Part shown: positions 7,616 to 17,205 of the stretch, piece by piece
Layout of the letters: each line of letters opens with the position of its first letter
Position numbering within the stretch: the first letter of the stretch is position 1
Assembly (NCBI GenBank): GCA_009692265.1
Contig: SHZM01000038.1
Span: 1-33,143 of the forward strand
From: Gammaproteobacteria bacterium
GTDB taxonomy: Bacteria > Pseudomonadota > Gammaproteobacteria > Ga0077536
Length of the DNA: 33,143 bases
Direction of reading: 5' to 3'
Made by a program: the position numbers and the translations under genes
The notes under the pieces: generated by a model
What the model was told of the DNA's origin: nothing
The model's database searches: none
Seen by the model: the letters and a program-made list of their open reading frames with translations, nothing else

Positions 7616-10540
7616 TTATGACCGCGCCGCGGGGTTCTCTTGCGCGCGCTGAATCAACTCCATGACATGGGCCGGCGACAGTGTACTGTCCATCACCTTC
7701 ACCCCCAACGGCCGCAGCGCATTCTCGACCGCGCCCATCAACACTGTGCTGGTCGCGATACAGCCGTCTTCGCCGGCGCCCTTCGCTCCTATTTTCGTCG
7801 CGGGCGAGGGCGTCTCCAGGTGAAAAACGTCGATTTCGGGTGCTGCCCATACGGTTGGCATGCCGTACTCTTTTAGGGTTCGCGCCTGGGGAATACCGTG
7901 GGCGTTGTAATGGAAGTTCTCATACAACGTACCCCCAATTTGTTGTACCACCGCGCCCTTCGTTTGCCCGGACAAAATAACTGGATTCAGCACGACCCCG
8001 TGATCGGACACCATCCAGATTTTTTTAACATCGACTCGGCCGGTTTCGATATCCACTTCGACCAGTGCGGCCGCCGCGCCACCAGGATGTGACGGGTAAA
8101 GTTGCGCCCGGCCCAACTCATCGAAATTCCAGCTCACTTGCGGGTGTCGATAGATATTGGTGGATTCCAAAATTGGCGCATCAGCCTTGGCTAATACAAT
8201 TTCGGCGCCCGGACTGAAATAAGCCCCGTGGGCGACTTCCGCGAAGGTGCAGCGCGAGTCCCAGCCGGGTCGGAAGATTTCGCCGTTCTCGATCTTCAGT
8301 TCTTCCGCCGGGCTTTGCAGCAGCACCGCCGCCCCAGCGACGACCCGGGCCCGTACTACCTCCGCCGCGTTCACGATCGCGCCTACCGCGTACATCGCGC
8401 CGCGACTCGAATAGCTCCCGCAACCGAATGGGATCGCCGTGGTATCGCCCCAAGAGATCCGAACGTCTTCGAGCTTGCAACCAAGTACGTCGGCGGTCAC
8501 CTGCGCGTACGCCGTTTCGATCCCCTGTCCGATACTTTGAATACCCGTCATAACGTGAACCGAGCCATCGGCGGCGATCCGAACCGTCGCCGATTCAGCA
8601 TTTTGCAGATAGCTTCCGGGAAACGCCCCGCCCGCTGGCTCGATATAAGCGGCAACGCTGAAGCCCAGGTAGCGTCCTTCGCGCCGGGCGGCCTCCTGCT
8701 CGGCACGTAGCCGAGGGAGATCCATTTTCTTAACGATCAGCTCCAGTGCCTCCCGCAGACTACCGTTTTCGATAATTGGTCCGGTGCACAATCGGTGCGG
8801 GTACCGCGTGAGCAGATTGCGACGGCGGAGATCGAGCAGATCGATGCCTAAACGTGCCGCGCCTTGATCGAGGATGCGCTCGATGTAGAGATTCGCAAGA
8901 TCCTTGCCGTAGCCGCGATAAGCGTTATAGGGTGCCTTGTTAGTGACGACGCAGCGGACACGGGTGCGATAGGTATCGAGCAGATAAGGTCCCGGCGCAT
9001 ACACCCCACTATTGAGCGGCATACCTAGGCCACACGCGCGTTCAGTCCCGTCGCAACCCATGTCGGCGAGCACATCGGTTTCGAGCGCGAGAAGCGTGCC
9101 GTCGCGCTTGAACGCGGCGCGCACACGCGTCTGGAAATCACGCGCGGCGGGTCCTGCCGTAATCCATTCAGTGCGTGTTTCAAACCATTTGACCGGCCGC
9201 CCTAAAATTATGGCGGCAAGCACGACCACAAGTTCGGTATCGACCGAAAGTTTCGCGCCGAAGCCACCACCCACATCGCCCGCCAAGACCTGCACCCGCG
9301 ACTCCGGAAGTCCAAACACCTGGCTCAGGAACATCCGCATTGGATGGGGTAACTGGGTAGAGGCTCGCACGACCAGGGTATTTTCGTGAGGATTGTAAGT
9401 CGCGTAAGTAACCCGTGTTTCCAGTGGCATCGCGCCGTAGCGATGCGAGGTGATCACTTCGTCCACCACGAGATCAGCGGCTGCGAACACCTCGTCGACG
9501 TCGCCGATACTAAACTGGAAATCGCGCTGAACATTGCTTTGCCAGGCCGGATAGAGCAAACCCGGATCGCCCGCCCCGGCTTCCGCCGCCGCGCGCATAT
9601 CCGCGTTTACCGGCAGATCCTCGTAAGTCACTTCGACTAGACGCGCGGCGTCTTCGGCTTTCGCCGGCGTATCTGCCGCGACCCACGCCACCGGCTCGCC
9701 GTAGAAAATCACCTTATCGAGCGCCATCGCATACGCGCGCGGCATCAGCACGCCGGGCAATTCCATCGTCGGGGCGATCGGCTTCCAATGCGCCTGCGCC
9801 TCGGCACCGGTCATGATCCGAACGACGCCGGGTGCGCGACGCGCCTGCTCGGTCGCGATGTTGATAATCCGGGCATGCGCGCGCGTGCTGCGCACGATCG
9901 CAAGATGCAGATCTTGCGGCGTGCTGAAGTTGTCAACGTAGTGACCGCCGCCGGTTACCAGGCGCCGGTCTTCACGCCGTGCAATAGGCTGTCCGATTTT
10001 TTTTGCGCCAGGTTCCAGTTGTTCTTCAAGGATCGCGAGCGGTTGCGCACGGCCAGTCGCGACCTTGAGCGCGTGCAGAATATTGTTGTACCCCGTGCAA
10101 CGACAGAGATTGCCGGTGAGCGCTTGGCGAGAATCCTCATCGCTAAACTCGCGCTCGCCTTGTTTATTCAGAAAATCGCGCGCACTCATCAGCATTCCAG
10201 CCGTGCAATAGCCACACTGGAGCGCGTGGCAGTGAACAAAAGCCTGCTGCAAGGTCGAGAGACCGACTGCCGGCGTGATCCCTTCCACCGTCGTGATCTC
10301 GCTGCCATCTGCCTGCACCGCCAGCATCAAGCAGGACTTCACGATCTCACCATCGACTTCCACGGTGCAGGCACCACAGGCGCCTTCTTCGCAGGCGAAA
10401 CGTGGTCCGGTTAATCCCGCCTCAAGCCGCAAAAAGTCTGTGAGCAGGGTGCGCGCTTCGACTGTGCGGGTTATCGTCACACCGTTGATCTGCATCGTCA
10501 CCGGCAGGCTATGACTCTCAATATCGAACGGCTTAACCAT
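7616..10540 (-). CDS. Fused 2Fe-2S / molybdopterin subunit of a xanthine-oxidase-family hydroxylase
   Basis: This 974-residue protein joins two subunits that are usually separate. Residues 15-165 form the iron-sulfur subunit with C50, C55, C58, C70 (plant-type cluster) and C109, C112, C146, C148 (second cluster). From about residue 180 (KIGQPIARREDRRLVTGGG) comes the molybdopterin-binding large subunit. It contains GDVGGGFGAKL, the active-site loop AYRGYGK and QGIETAYAQVTAD. The catalytic glutamate is near residue 924 in GAKGAGEDG. The loop lacks the Cys of true aerobic CO dehydrogenase (AYxCSFR), so CO oxidation is unlikely. The substrate is unknown. It starts 2 nt after the FAD-subunit gene, forming one operon. 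Confidence 0.9.
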   Translation of the reverse strand: MVKPFDIESHSLPVTMQINGVTITRTVEARTLLTDFLRLEAGLTGPRFACEEGACGACTVEVDGEIVKSCLMLAVQADGSEITTVEGITPAVGLSTLQQAFVHCHALQCGYCTAGMLMSARDFLNKQGEREFSDEDSRQALTGNLCRCTGYNNILHALKVATGRAQPLAILEEQLEPGAKKIGQPIARREDRRLVTGGGHYVDNFSTPQDLHLAIVRSTRAHARIINIATEQARRAPGVVRIMTGAEAQAHWKPIAPTMELPGVLMPRAYAMALDKVIFYGEPVAWVAADTPAKAEDAARLVEVTYEDLPVNADMRAAAEAGAGDPGLLYPAWQSNVQRDFQFSIGDVDEVFAAADLVVDEVITSHRYGAMPLETRVTYATYNPHENTLVVRASTQLPHPMRMFLSQVFGLPESRVQVLAGDVGGGFGAKLSVDTELVVVLAAIILGRPVKWFETRTEWITAGPAARDFQTRVRAAFKRDGTLLALETDVLADMGCDGTERACGLGMPLNSGVYAPGPYLLDTYRTRVRCVVTNKAPYNAYRGYGKDLANLYIERILDQGAARLGIDLLDLRRRNLLTRYPHRLCTGPIIENGSLREALELIVKKMDLPRLRAEQEAARREGRYLGFSVAAYIEPAGGAFPGSYLQNAESATVRIAADGSVHVMTGIQSIGQGIETAYAQVTADVLGCKLEDVRISWGDTTAIPFGCGSYSSRGAMYAVGAIVNAAEVVRARVVAGAAVLLQSPAEELKIENGEIFRPGWDSRCTFAEVAHGAYFSPGAEIVLAKADAPILESTNIYRHPQVSWNFDELGRAQLYPSHPGGAAAALVEVDIETGRVDVKKIWMVSDHGVVLNPVILSGQTKGAVVQQIGGTLYENFHYNAHGIPQARTLKEYGMPTVWAAPEIDVFHLETPSPATKIGAKGAGEDGCIATSTVLMGAVENALRPLGVKVMDSTLSPAHVMELIQRAQENPAARS

Positions 10541-10567
10541 GTTCAGCCTCGTTCAGCCTCGTTCAGC
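10541..10567. repeat. 10-bp tandem repeat at the FAD/Mo subunit gene junction
   Basis: GTTCAGCCTC occurs twice in tandem and is followed by a partial third unit. It encodes the end of the FAD subunit (NEAERG and stop). On the minus strand each unit gives a GAGG, one of which is 6 nt before the ATG of the downstream gene. The expansion may thus have created the ribosome-binding site. Confidence 0.7.
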
Positions 10568-11400
10568 AGCGACTGTAACGCGCGACGCAACTGAACCTTC
10601 GCGAGCTGCTGTTTATACGCGGCGCTGCCATAATCGTCGGGGATCGCCGCGAGATTTAGATCCTTAAACGCAGCCTCAAGCGCGTGTTCTACCGCAGCCG
10701 TGAAGCGCGTCTCAACCCGCAGTACTTCTTCCAGCGCGTGCAATCGCACCGGGCTATGGTGCACGCCGCCGACCGCGACTCGCGCCACGCCAGCACCAAG
10801 CACGATGCAGATATTCGCAAGCGCGAGATCCTGGCGTTGACGCGAAAATTCACGGTAGACGCCGCGGCAGCGCGGCGCACGTGGGAGGTCGATGGCGAGC
10901 GCGAGGCGTCCATTCAGTGCATGACACCTAAAGCCAGTGAAGAAATCTTCGATAGCAAGCGACTCTGTTTGCTCTGGGTGCAGCGGGTCGCGGCAACGGA
11001 TGGTCGCGCGTGAAGCAGCCAGTGCGACACACCAATTCGCCCGGGGATCGGCCCAACAGAGATTGCCGACTACAGTGCCACGATTGCGGACTTGCACATC
11101 TCCCAACGCGCGGGCCGCTTCGTTGAGCCATGGAAATTCGTGGGCAATGCCCACGTGCTCGACCATCATGCGATGCGTAACCTTCGCGCCGATCGTCAGC
11201 TGCTCGGGGTGCAGCTCAATCGTCGCTGGAAGATCCGACGCGGCGGCAAGATCGACTAACAAGGAAGGCTCGGTTAGCCGCAGGCGCATCGCCTGCATCA
11301 GACTTTGACCGCCGGCGAGCGGCACCGCGCCGTCACGCATTTGGCTCAGGATCCCGGCAATACTCGTGGGTCTGGAATAGGCAAAGGCATTCGGCCGCAT
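10543..11400 (-). CDS. FAD-binding subunit of the molybdenum hydroxylase (CoxM-like)
   Basis: The 285-residue protein matches the medium subunit of xanthine-oxidase-family enzymes, which passes electrons from the iron-sulfur clusters to the final acceptor through FAD. AGGQSLMQAMRLRL at about residues 29-42 is the first FAD-binding signature. RNRGTVVGNLCWADPRANW at about 105-123 corresponds to the GGSIAHADP-type second one. The C-terminal CoxM-C domain follows. The spacing between this gene and the fused 2Fe-2S/Mo gene is only 2 nt. No molybdenum cofactor insertion gene (coxD/coxF/xdhC type) is present next to them. Confidence 0.9.
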   Translation of the reverse strand: MRPNAFAYSRPTSIAGILSQMRDGAVPLAGGQSLMQAMRLRLTEPSLLVDLAAASDLPATIELHPEQLTIGAKVTHRMMVEHVGIAHEFPWLNEAARALGDVQVRNRGTVVGNLCWADPRANWCVALAASRATIRCRDPLHPEQTESLAIEDFFTGFRCHALNGRLALAIDLPRAPRCRGVYREFSRQRQDLALANICIVLGAGVARVAVGGVHHSPVRLHALEEVLRVETRFTAAVEHALEAAFKDLNLAAIPDDYGSAAYKQQLAKVQLRRALQSLLNEAERG

Positions 11401-11472
11401 GGCGACTCCCTTGGAGTTTTCGGTGTCGCTAAGACTAGGGACCGAGTATAGCCGCCGTCAATCGGCTTGCGT

Positions 11473-12492
11473 CTAACCTCGTTCGAGCAGCATCCGAAGA
11501 TCAATCACCGCCGCATTCGCGCGCGAGATGTAGGATGCCATCACCAGTGAATGGTTTGCGACAAAGCCAAGTCCTTCGCCGTTGAGAATCGCCGGACTCC
11601 ACACCGGATCCTGCGTAGCTTCGAGTTCACGGATAATCTGGCGCAAACTCACGACCGCGTTCTTCTTATCCAACACTGTCCCGAAATCGTGCTCAACCGC
11701 ACGCAGCAGATGAAGTAGGGCCCAGGTTGAACCGCGCGCCTCATAGAAGACATCGTCGATCTGCATCCAGGGCGTTTGGACGATTCGCACATCTGGGGTC
11801 GCCGTGGATTGTTCGGCTTCCGCGTCACCCGCAAGATCGGTATTGATTCGAACCTGCCCAACGCTCGCGCCTAAGCGCTGCGAAAGATCGCCTAACCGCT
11901 TTTCGATCAAGGCGAGCCAATTGCGCAAGTTATCCGCGCGGGCGTAGAACTGAGTATCGTGCTCGGTATCGGTGCTTAGACGCGTAAGGTACGACTCCCA
12001 CGCGTCGCGCGCCGCACCGTATTCTGTTTCCGCGGCCGGAAACATCCAGGCTTCGTTGTTAATGTTGAGGTGGTTATCCGCGCGCGTCAGATCCTGATCT
12101 TCTGTCGACTGGGTCTGCGAACGCGAGAAATCGTTACGCAGGGCTTTTGCCATATCGCGGATCTGGACCAACGCGCCCCACTCCCAGTTCGGTACGTTGT
12201 CCATCCACGCGCCCGGTGGGAGGACATCGTTCGATAAATACCCGCCCCGCTTATGCAGTACCCGATCGAGGATTTCGATGGCAGTCCCAGTCAGAATTGC
12301 TCCGCGTACCGGCTGTTCACCGCCACTCGGCAGGCGAACCGTCACTGCATCGCGCACCGCGAAGGCCGCGGGTTCGTAGTCGAGCACCCACATCACGATC
12401 AGGATCGCGCCAAGGTAGGCAACCAGCATTGAAACAACCCACGCCAGTGGGCCGCGTGGTCTTCGTAGTTTCGTCATCAAGGTATTAAACAC
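11473..12492 (-). CDS. DUF2333 family membrane-anchored protein
   Basis: I recognise this as a DUF2333 protein, a family of unknown function widespread in gammaproteobacteria. One hydrophobic segment near residues 17-38 (WVVSMLVAYLGAILIVMWVL) should anchor it in the inner membrane with the rest in the periplasm. The soluble part contains the typical GGYLSNDVLPPGAWMDN and NWEWGALVQIRD segments and an almost all-helical C-terminus ending NAAVIDLRMLLERG. The chosen start is GTG at 12492, preceded by AGGAAG; an ATG five codons later is the alternative. It sits 39 nt downstream of serA, possibly cotranscribed. No function should be inferred from that alone. Confidence 0.85.
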   Translation of the reverse strand: MFNTLMTKLRRPRGPLAWVVSMLVAYLGAILIVMWVLDYEPAAFAVRDAVTVRLPSGGEQPVRGAILTGTAIEILDRVLHKRGGYLSNDVLPPGAWMDNVPNWEWGALVQIRDMAKALRNDFSRSQTQSTEDQDLTRADNHLNINNEAWMFPAAETEYGAARDAWESYLTRLSTDTEHDTQFYARADNLRNWLALIEKRLGDLSQRLGASVGQVRINTDLAGDAEAEQSTATPDVRIVQTPWMQIDDVFYEARGSTWALLHLLRAVEHDFGTVLDKKNAVVSLRQIIRELEATQDPVWSPAILNGEGLGFVANHSLVMASYISRANAAVIDLRMLLERG

Positions 12493-12531
12493 GCGGCTTC
12501 CTCTGGCGTCGGCGACGCCGTTGACGATGAT

Positions 12532-14121
12532 CTACAGTGCAAAACGAACTTGCAGCACCTTCTCGACGGCATCAATCGATCCCAGCGCCTTGAGCGTGTT
12601 CTCGCCCAAGCTTTGCGACACACCAAGCACCGCTATCGCGCGATTCGTGGCTTCTGCCGCCCCGACCTGCATCCGCGTGATGTTGATCCCTTCGCGGCCG
12701 AGAATCGCGCCAATCGCACCAATCACGCCAGGACGATCAACATGCCGCGTGAGCACGAGCTGGCCTTCCAGCACAGCTTCAATCGCGTAATCGTTCACGC
12801 GCACGAGCCGCGGGTGCCGCTCATCGAATAAAGTACCTTCCAGACAAATCGCCCCGACTTCGGAACGACCTCGCACGCGCACGACTGCGAGGTAATCTTT
12901 GGATTCGGTGCTTTTGATCTCGCTGACCTTAATCCCCTGCCGCTTGGCCAGTGGTAACGCATTGACTCGATTAATCGAAGCCGAGACATGATCTTGTAAC
13001 AAACCTGCAACGACTTCACACAACAACGGCTGGCCTTCGAGTTCGGCGGCACGCCCGAATAACCCGAGTTCGACTTCCTGCGCCGCACCGTCGAGCATCA
13101 GCGACAGCAATTTCCCGAGGTTACGCGCAAGCTTCTGATAGGGCGCGAGCTGGGCTAGGCGATCGGCGGAAATACTCTTTAGGTTAACCGCATTGCGTAC
13201 TTCATTGCGCAATAGAAACGCCGCGATCTGGTGCGCGATTTCCACCCCGACGGCGGTTTGCGCTTCCTGGGTTGAGGCACCCAAGTGTGGGGTGAAATGA
13301 ATCCGCGGTTGGCCGAACAGCGGTGACGCGCCAGGGGGTTCCTGCGCGAAGACATCGAGTGCGGCACCCGCCAAGTGCCCTGCTTCCACTGCCGCCAGCA
13401 GCGCGTGTTCGTCGACCAGGCCACCGCGCGCGCAATTAATCAGACGCGCGCCCTTTTTCATCAGGGCCAGACGTTCGGCGCTTAGCAGATTTCGCGTGTC
13501 GTCGGTCATCGGGCAATGCAGGGTCACGTAATCAGCCTGCCGAAGTAGCTCATCTAGCGGCGCACATTCAACCCCGTGCTCGGTAAAGGTTTCCGGATTC
13601 ACAAAAGGATCAAACCCGAGCACCTGCATTTTCAAACCACGTGCGCGCTCCGCGACCAGGCGACCGATGGTGCCGAAACCAACAATGCCGAGGCATTTGC
13701 CGGTGACTTCGGAACCCATGAATTTCGACTTCGCCCATTCGCCGCCACGCACCGAGCGATCGGCCTCCGGCAATTGGCGGCTTAACGAGAACAAATGCGC
13801 GATTGCAAGTTCCGCAGTGGTCGTCGCATTCGCATCGGGAGTGTTCAGCACCACGATCCCGCGCTCGGTAGTCGCTTCAAGATCGATGTTATCGACACCT
13901 ATCCCGGCACGGCCGACGACTCGCAGCTTAGTTGCCGCGTCGAGCAACTTGCCACGAATCTTGGTTTCACTGCGCACAATGATCGCGTCCGCGTCGGCCG
14001 CGTGCGACAGCGCGGCGTCCACTTCCAGCCCTGGCGTGAAATCGATGGTTAGCTGCGGATATTCCTTCAGCGCCGCGATGCCTTCAGGCGCCAACTTATC
14101 CGCTACAAACACTTTGAACAT
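12532..14121 (-). CDS. serA: D-3-phosphoglycerate dehydrogenase (long, ACT-containing form)
   Basis: The enzyme oxidises 3-phosphoglycerate with NAD, the first step of serine synthesis. From ATG 14121 it has 529 residues, the length of the type I form with an extra ASB domain before the ACT domain. The nucleotide-binding GIVGFGTIGRLVAERA, the NCARGGLVDEHALL catalytic region and FTPHLGASTQEAQ with the active-site histidine are all present. The C-terminal ACT domain (HVDRPGVIGAIGAILGREGI) is the usual serine-feedback site. A longer frame reaches 14166, but that part overlaps the end of serC and is not conserved-looking. ATG 14121 is 2 nt after the serC stop with AGGA upstream. Confidence 0.96.
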   Translation of the reverse strand: MFKVFVADKLAPEGIAALKEYPQLTIDFTPGLEVDAALSHAADADAIIVRSETKIRGKLLDAATKLRVVGRAGIGVDNIDLEATTERGIVVLNTPDANATTTAELAIAHLFSLSRQLPEADRSVRGGEWAKSKFMGSEVTGKCLGIVGFGTIGRLVAERARGLKMQVLGFDPFVNPETFTEHGVECAPLDELLRQADYVTLHCPMTDDTRNLLSAERLALMKKGARLINCARGGLVDEHALLAAVEAGHLAGAALDVFAQEPPGASPLFGQPRIHFTPHLGASTQEAQTAVGVEIAHQIAAFLLRNEVRNAVNLKSISADRLAQLAPYQKLARNLGKLLSLMLDGAAQEVELGLFGRAAELEGQPLLCEVVAGLLQDHVSASINRVNALPLAKRQGIKVSEIKSTESKDYLAVVRVRGRSEVGAICLEGTLFDERHPRLVRVNDYAIEAVLEGQLVLTRHVDRPGVIGAIGAILGREGINITRMQVGAAEATNRAIAVLGVSQSLGENTLKALGSIDAVEKVLQVRFAL

Positions 14122-14123
14122 AA

Positions 14124-15290
14124 TCAGGTTCCTTGCGCAATCTGGCCGTAAGCCCATTCCAGCCACGGCAGCAGTGCCCGCAAATCGTCGGCTTCGACCG
14201 TCGCTCCACCCCAGATCCGCAGTCCCGGCGGCGCACTCCGATAACCATTGATGTCAAACGCGACCCGCTCGGCATCCAACAAGCTCGCCATCCGCTCCAT
14301 CGCTTTTAGCTGGAGTTCGAGCTCGAGGTCTTGAAACCACGGGGCGGTGACCTTCAGGCAGATTGAGGTGTTCGAACGACACGCGAGATCCGCGGCTAAA
14401 AACTCGATCCATTCCGTGCGCGCGACCCATTCAGCCAGCACTGCCAAATTCTGCGCCGAACGGGCACATAGGCCGTCGAGCCCTCCGACTGAATCGGCCC
14501 ACCGCAGCGCATCCAGATAATCTTCAACGCAGAGCATCGATGGAGTATTGATCGTCGCGCCGTCGAAGATCCCTTCGTCCAACTTACCCTTCTTCGCTAA
14601 CCGAAATATTTTTGGAAGTGGTCGCTCGGGTGTAAACGTTTTCAATCGTTCGGCGGCGCGCGGACTTAGTACCAACACGCCATGCGCCCCTTCACCGCCT
14701 AATACCTTCTGCCACGAGAACGTCACTACATCGAGCTTGTCCCAGGGCAGGCGCATCGCAAACGCGGCGGAGGTCGCGTCGCAAATGGTCAGGCCTTCGC
14801 GGTGCGCTGGAATCCAATCCCCGTGTGGCAACTTCACCCCTGAGGTCGTCCCGTTCCACACAAACACCACGTCATGCGAAAAATCGACCGCGCTCAAATC
14901 CGGTAATTGACCGTAATCAGCCGTCATCACCCGCGTCCCGGCTAATTTGAGGCTTTCGGTGATATCAGTGACCCACTCACTGCCGAAACTCTCCCACGCA
15001 AGGACATCGACGGGGCGTGGGCCTAGCAAATTCCACAAGGCCATTTCGACCGCGCCGGTATCCGAAGCAGGGACGATTCCGATCCTGTAATCCGCCGGCA
15101 CCCCGAGCACTCGGCGGGTATGATCAATCGCCTCTTTTAGACGCGCCTTGCCTTCTTTCGAACGATGGGAGCGACCCACCAAGGCCTGCGCCAGGGAATG
15201 GACGGTCCAGCCTGGACGTTTGGAACAGGGGCCGGACGAAAAGCAGGGATTGGTCGGCTTCTTCGCGGGTTTCGGCATCTCTCGATTCAT
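14124..15290 (-). CDS. serC: Phosphoserine aminotransferase, alphaproteobacterial/Methanosarcina-type
   Basis: The PLP enzyme converts 3-phosphohydroxypyruvate to phosphoserine, the step after SerA. It is the longer subgroup typified by [15 protein letters not shown] near the N-terminus, [17 protein letters not shown] and [20 protein letters not shown]. The PLP lysine is in [18 protein letters not shown]. Enterobacterial SerC has quite different versions of these motifs, so this copy may come from another lineage. Three in-frame ATGs compete: 15329, 15290 and 15278. I prefer 15290, with GGTGA upstream; 15278 would begin [11 protein letters not shown]. The serC-serA order with a 2-nt gap makes a serine operon. 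Confidence 0.93.
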   Translation of the reverse strand: MNREMPKPAKKPTNPCFSSGPCSKRPGWTVHSLAQALVGRSHRSKEGKARLKEAIDHTRRVLGVPADYRIGIVPASDTGAVEMALWNLLGPRPVDVLAWESFGSEWVTDITESLKLAGTRVMTADYGQLPDLSAVDFSHDVVFVWNGTTSGVKLPHGDWIPAHREGLTICDATSAAFAMRLPWDKLDVVTFSWQKVLGGEGAHGVLVLSPRAAERLKTFTPERPLPKIFRLAKKGKLDEGIFDGATINTPSMLCVEDYLDALRWADSVGGLDGLCARSAQNLAVLAEWVARTEWIEFLAADLACRSNTSICLKVTAPWFQDLELELQLKAMERMASLLDAERVAFDINGYRSAPPGLRIWGGATVEADDLRALLPWLEWAYGQIAQGT

Positions 15291-15492
15291 GCGTTCACCG
15301 TGGTCAGCACACTGGAAGGAGGGGCGCATTCTACTGGGGCATCAAGTGAATGCAATCGCAGCGCCGCAAAACCGCGCGCGGGAGTTTTGAAGTGCGGGTG
15401 GAAATCCCCGTGGACCGAGGCACCCCGCGTTATCGAGAAGGCAATCCTAAGGCGCTAGGGTGCCGGGCGAGCGAACTAATTTGCTAATCCGC

Positions 15493-17160
15493 TTACGCGT
15501 TTGAAGCGCGCGCTGGTGCCTTGCTCGGACCGAGATCGAAGGCCCCCATTTGTTCGCCCAACAAACGCCGCATGTCCTCAACCTGTTGTTGAATTACGTT
15601 CGCCGCCTTGAGCTTCTCTTCCATCTGCTTGCGAGCTTGTTGCAACTGCGCCTTCTGGTGACTGATCTTGTTCGCCAAGGTCACCAGTTTTTGATAATTT
15701 TCGCGTAATACCCGTTCTTTCTTTCCATAGTGTGCAGAGTACCGCTGCTTAAGCTCGTGATCGCGCTTGCGCAGCGCAGCTTGTGCGCTTTCTTGTAGGC
15801 GTTGTACCCGTTCGCGGTACCGCCGCTCGGTATCGAGCGATCGTTCGATCAATTGCGCTTCAATGTAATTGCGAACTCGCCGTTCGAAATCGTGAACCAG
15901 ATCGGTCACCGGAGCCGTTGCCAAGCCTTCGTCCAAGGTCAGATTTTGCGATAAGTCGAAATCAATCGTTGACGAGACTACGGCCGGAGCCGTTGGCGCA
16001 GGGGCGCGTGCTTCAAACTCGCGAAGGTCAATAAAGTCCGGCTGAATCGTTTCGATTCCGACTTCAGCCGGTGCCGGTTCAAAAACCTCTTTGCGCGCAT
16101 CAATATCGTCGATAAGCGCGGCGAGACTTTGCCCGACCTGGGTTTCGGCGTAAGTCTCCTTCGGCACTTTCACCGCCAACGCCGCTTCGAATTCCTGTTG
16201 TGTATACAGTCGATCGACGCGTTCGATCGTGCTCGAGGTGGTGGTCGGGGGCTGAGTGTTCATGACATCTACTTCCGGGTTAGCGGGCGGTAAGGAAACG
16301 GGTTCCGCGCGTGGAAACACAACGACATTATCGCGAGGAGTTCCCAAGGTTGGCGCCGACCTTGCGTCCGCGGCGATTAGCATCACTACCGGCTCGCGCA
16401 AATACAGTACGTCGAAACCACGTTCGGCCAGAATATAAGCGCCAACCGCATTCAAGGCCGGATCGTCGCTACAGACAATGTAGGTCTCGCCGCTCGGCAG
16501 GCGACTACTCTGCTCGCGCAAAGCGTTCAGGGGAATATTACGGCTGTTTCTGAGCGGTGCTTTAGCGTAGACCTCGGGATCGCCGATATCCAACCAGTGC
16601 GCGCCGTTAAACCGCGCCTCCAGCGCCTCTTGCGCGCCGATCGAGCGCAGCAGACGCGCCGCTATCAGGGTTTCGAAATTCGCCTTCGGCAAGCGGAGTA
16701 ATCGACCAGGGGTTAACGCGGTAACGCTGGAATCACGCGCCTTACCCGAAATCAAAGCGGCTTCGCCGAAAGTATCACCCGGTCGTAAATCCGCCACGTG
16801 AATAGCTTGCCGCGACTCGCCGGCCGCGCGGGTAACCTCCAAAAAACCTCTCTCAACGACGTAAAAGTAGTCACCAAGGGAGCCCTGGTGCAGCAGCGCG
16901 GTTTCGGTTTCCACGTCGACTGTTTCGAGAGTTCCGAAGAGTTGCTGGATGACGTCGTTGGGAAGTACCTGGAACAGCGAAGAATCCATAATCCGAGTCA
17001 TCCACTCGGCGTTTGCGCCTTCGGCCGAGCAGCTTGCCGCTAATTCGTCGACGCAGGTTGGCAGGCGCTTGGAATCGGTGGCAAATTCTAGTTCGCGACG
17101 CGGCAAGCAGGCAATCGTGCAAGCGCCATGCGCCCGTAAGTTGTAACGTTTCGGGCCCAA
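15493..17160 (-). CDS. Cyclic-nucleotide-binding / rhodanese / coiled-coil protein, main part of a stop-interrupted gene
   Basis: The 555-codon frame from a TTG holds, in order: the tail of a first CRP-like domain; a second cyclic-nucleotide-binding domain (about residues 55-170, with GDYFYVVERG and DLRPGDTFGEAALISGKARDSSV); a rhodanese-like domain (GAHWLDIGD to YILAERGFDVLYL); a low-complexity linker; and a long charged coiled coil near residues 420-535 (RYRERVQRLQESAQAALRKR). The rhodanese loop reads VCSDDPALNA, so the catalytic C-x5 loop is atypical and activity is doubtful. The frame upstream of the TTG continues without shift to another ORF at 17206-17418, separated only by one TAA. TTG 17160 is probably not a genuine start. 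Confidence 0.8.
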   Translation of the reverse strand: MGPKRYNLRAHGACTIACLPRRELEFATDSKRLPTCVDELAASCSAEGANAEWMTRIMDSSLFQVLPNDVIQQLFGTLETVDVETETALLHQGSLGDYFYVVERGFLEVTRAAGESRQAIHVADLRPGDTFGEAALISGKARDSSVTALTPGRLLRLPKANFETLIAARLLRSIGAQEALEARFNGAHWLDIGDPEVYAKAPLRNSRNIPLNALREQSSRLPSGETYIVCSDDPALNAVGAYILAERGFDVLYLREPVVMLIAADARSAPTLGTPRDNVVVFPRAEPVSLPPANPEVDVMNTQPPTTTSSTIERVDRLYTQQEFEAALAVKVPKETYAETQVGQSLAALIDDIDARKEVFEPAPAEVGIETIQPDFIDLREFEARAPAPTAPAVVSSTIDFDLSQNLTLDEGLATAPVTDLVHDFERRVRNYIEAQLIERSLDTERRYRERVQRLQESAQAALRKRDHELKQRYSAHYGKKERVLRENYQKLVTLANKISHQKAQLQQARKQMEEKLKAANVIQQQVEDMRRLLGEQMGAFDLGPSKAPARASNA

Positions 17161-17205
17161 CGAAGAGAGCGGCCGCTTCGCGACTAGCGATCCCGATTGC
17201 AGCCG

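Noticed and set aside
7616..10540. Aerobic CO dehydrogenase (CoxSL)
   Set aside because: The active-site loop is AYRGYGK, without the cysteine required in the form I CO dehydrogenase loop.
14122..14166. Upstream start for serA
   Set aside because: The extra 15 residues lie over the end of serC and lack family similarity; ATG 14121 has a ribosome-binding site and begins the conserved region.
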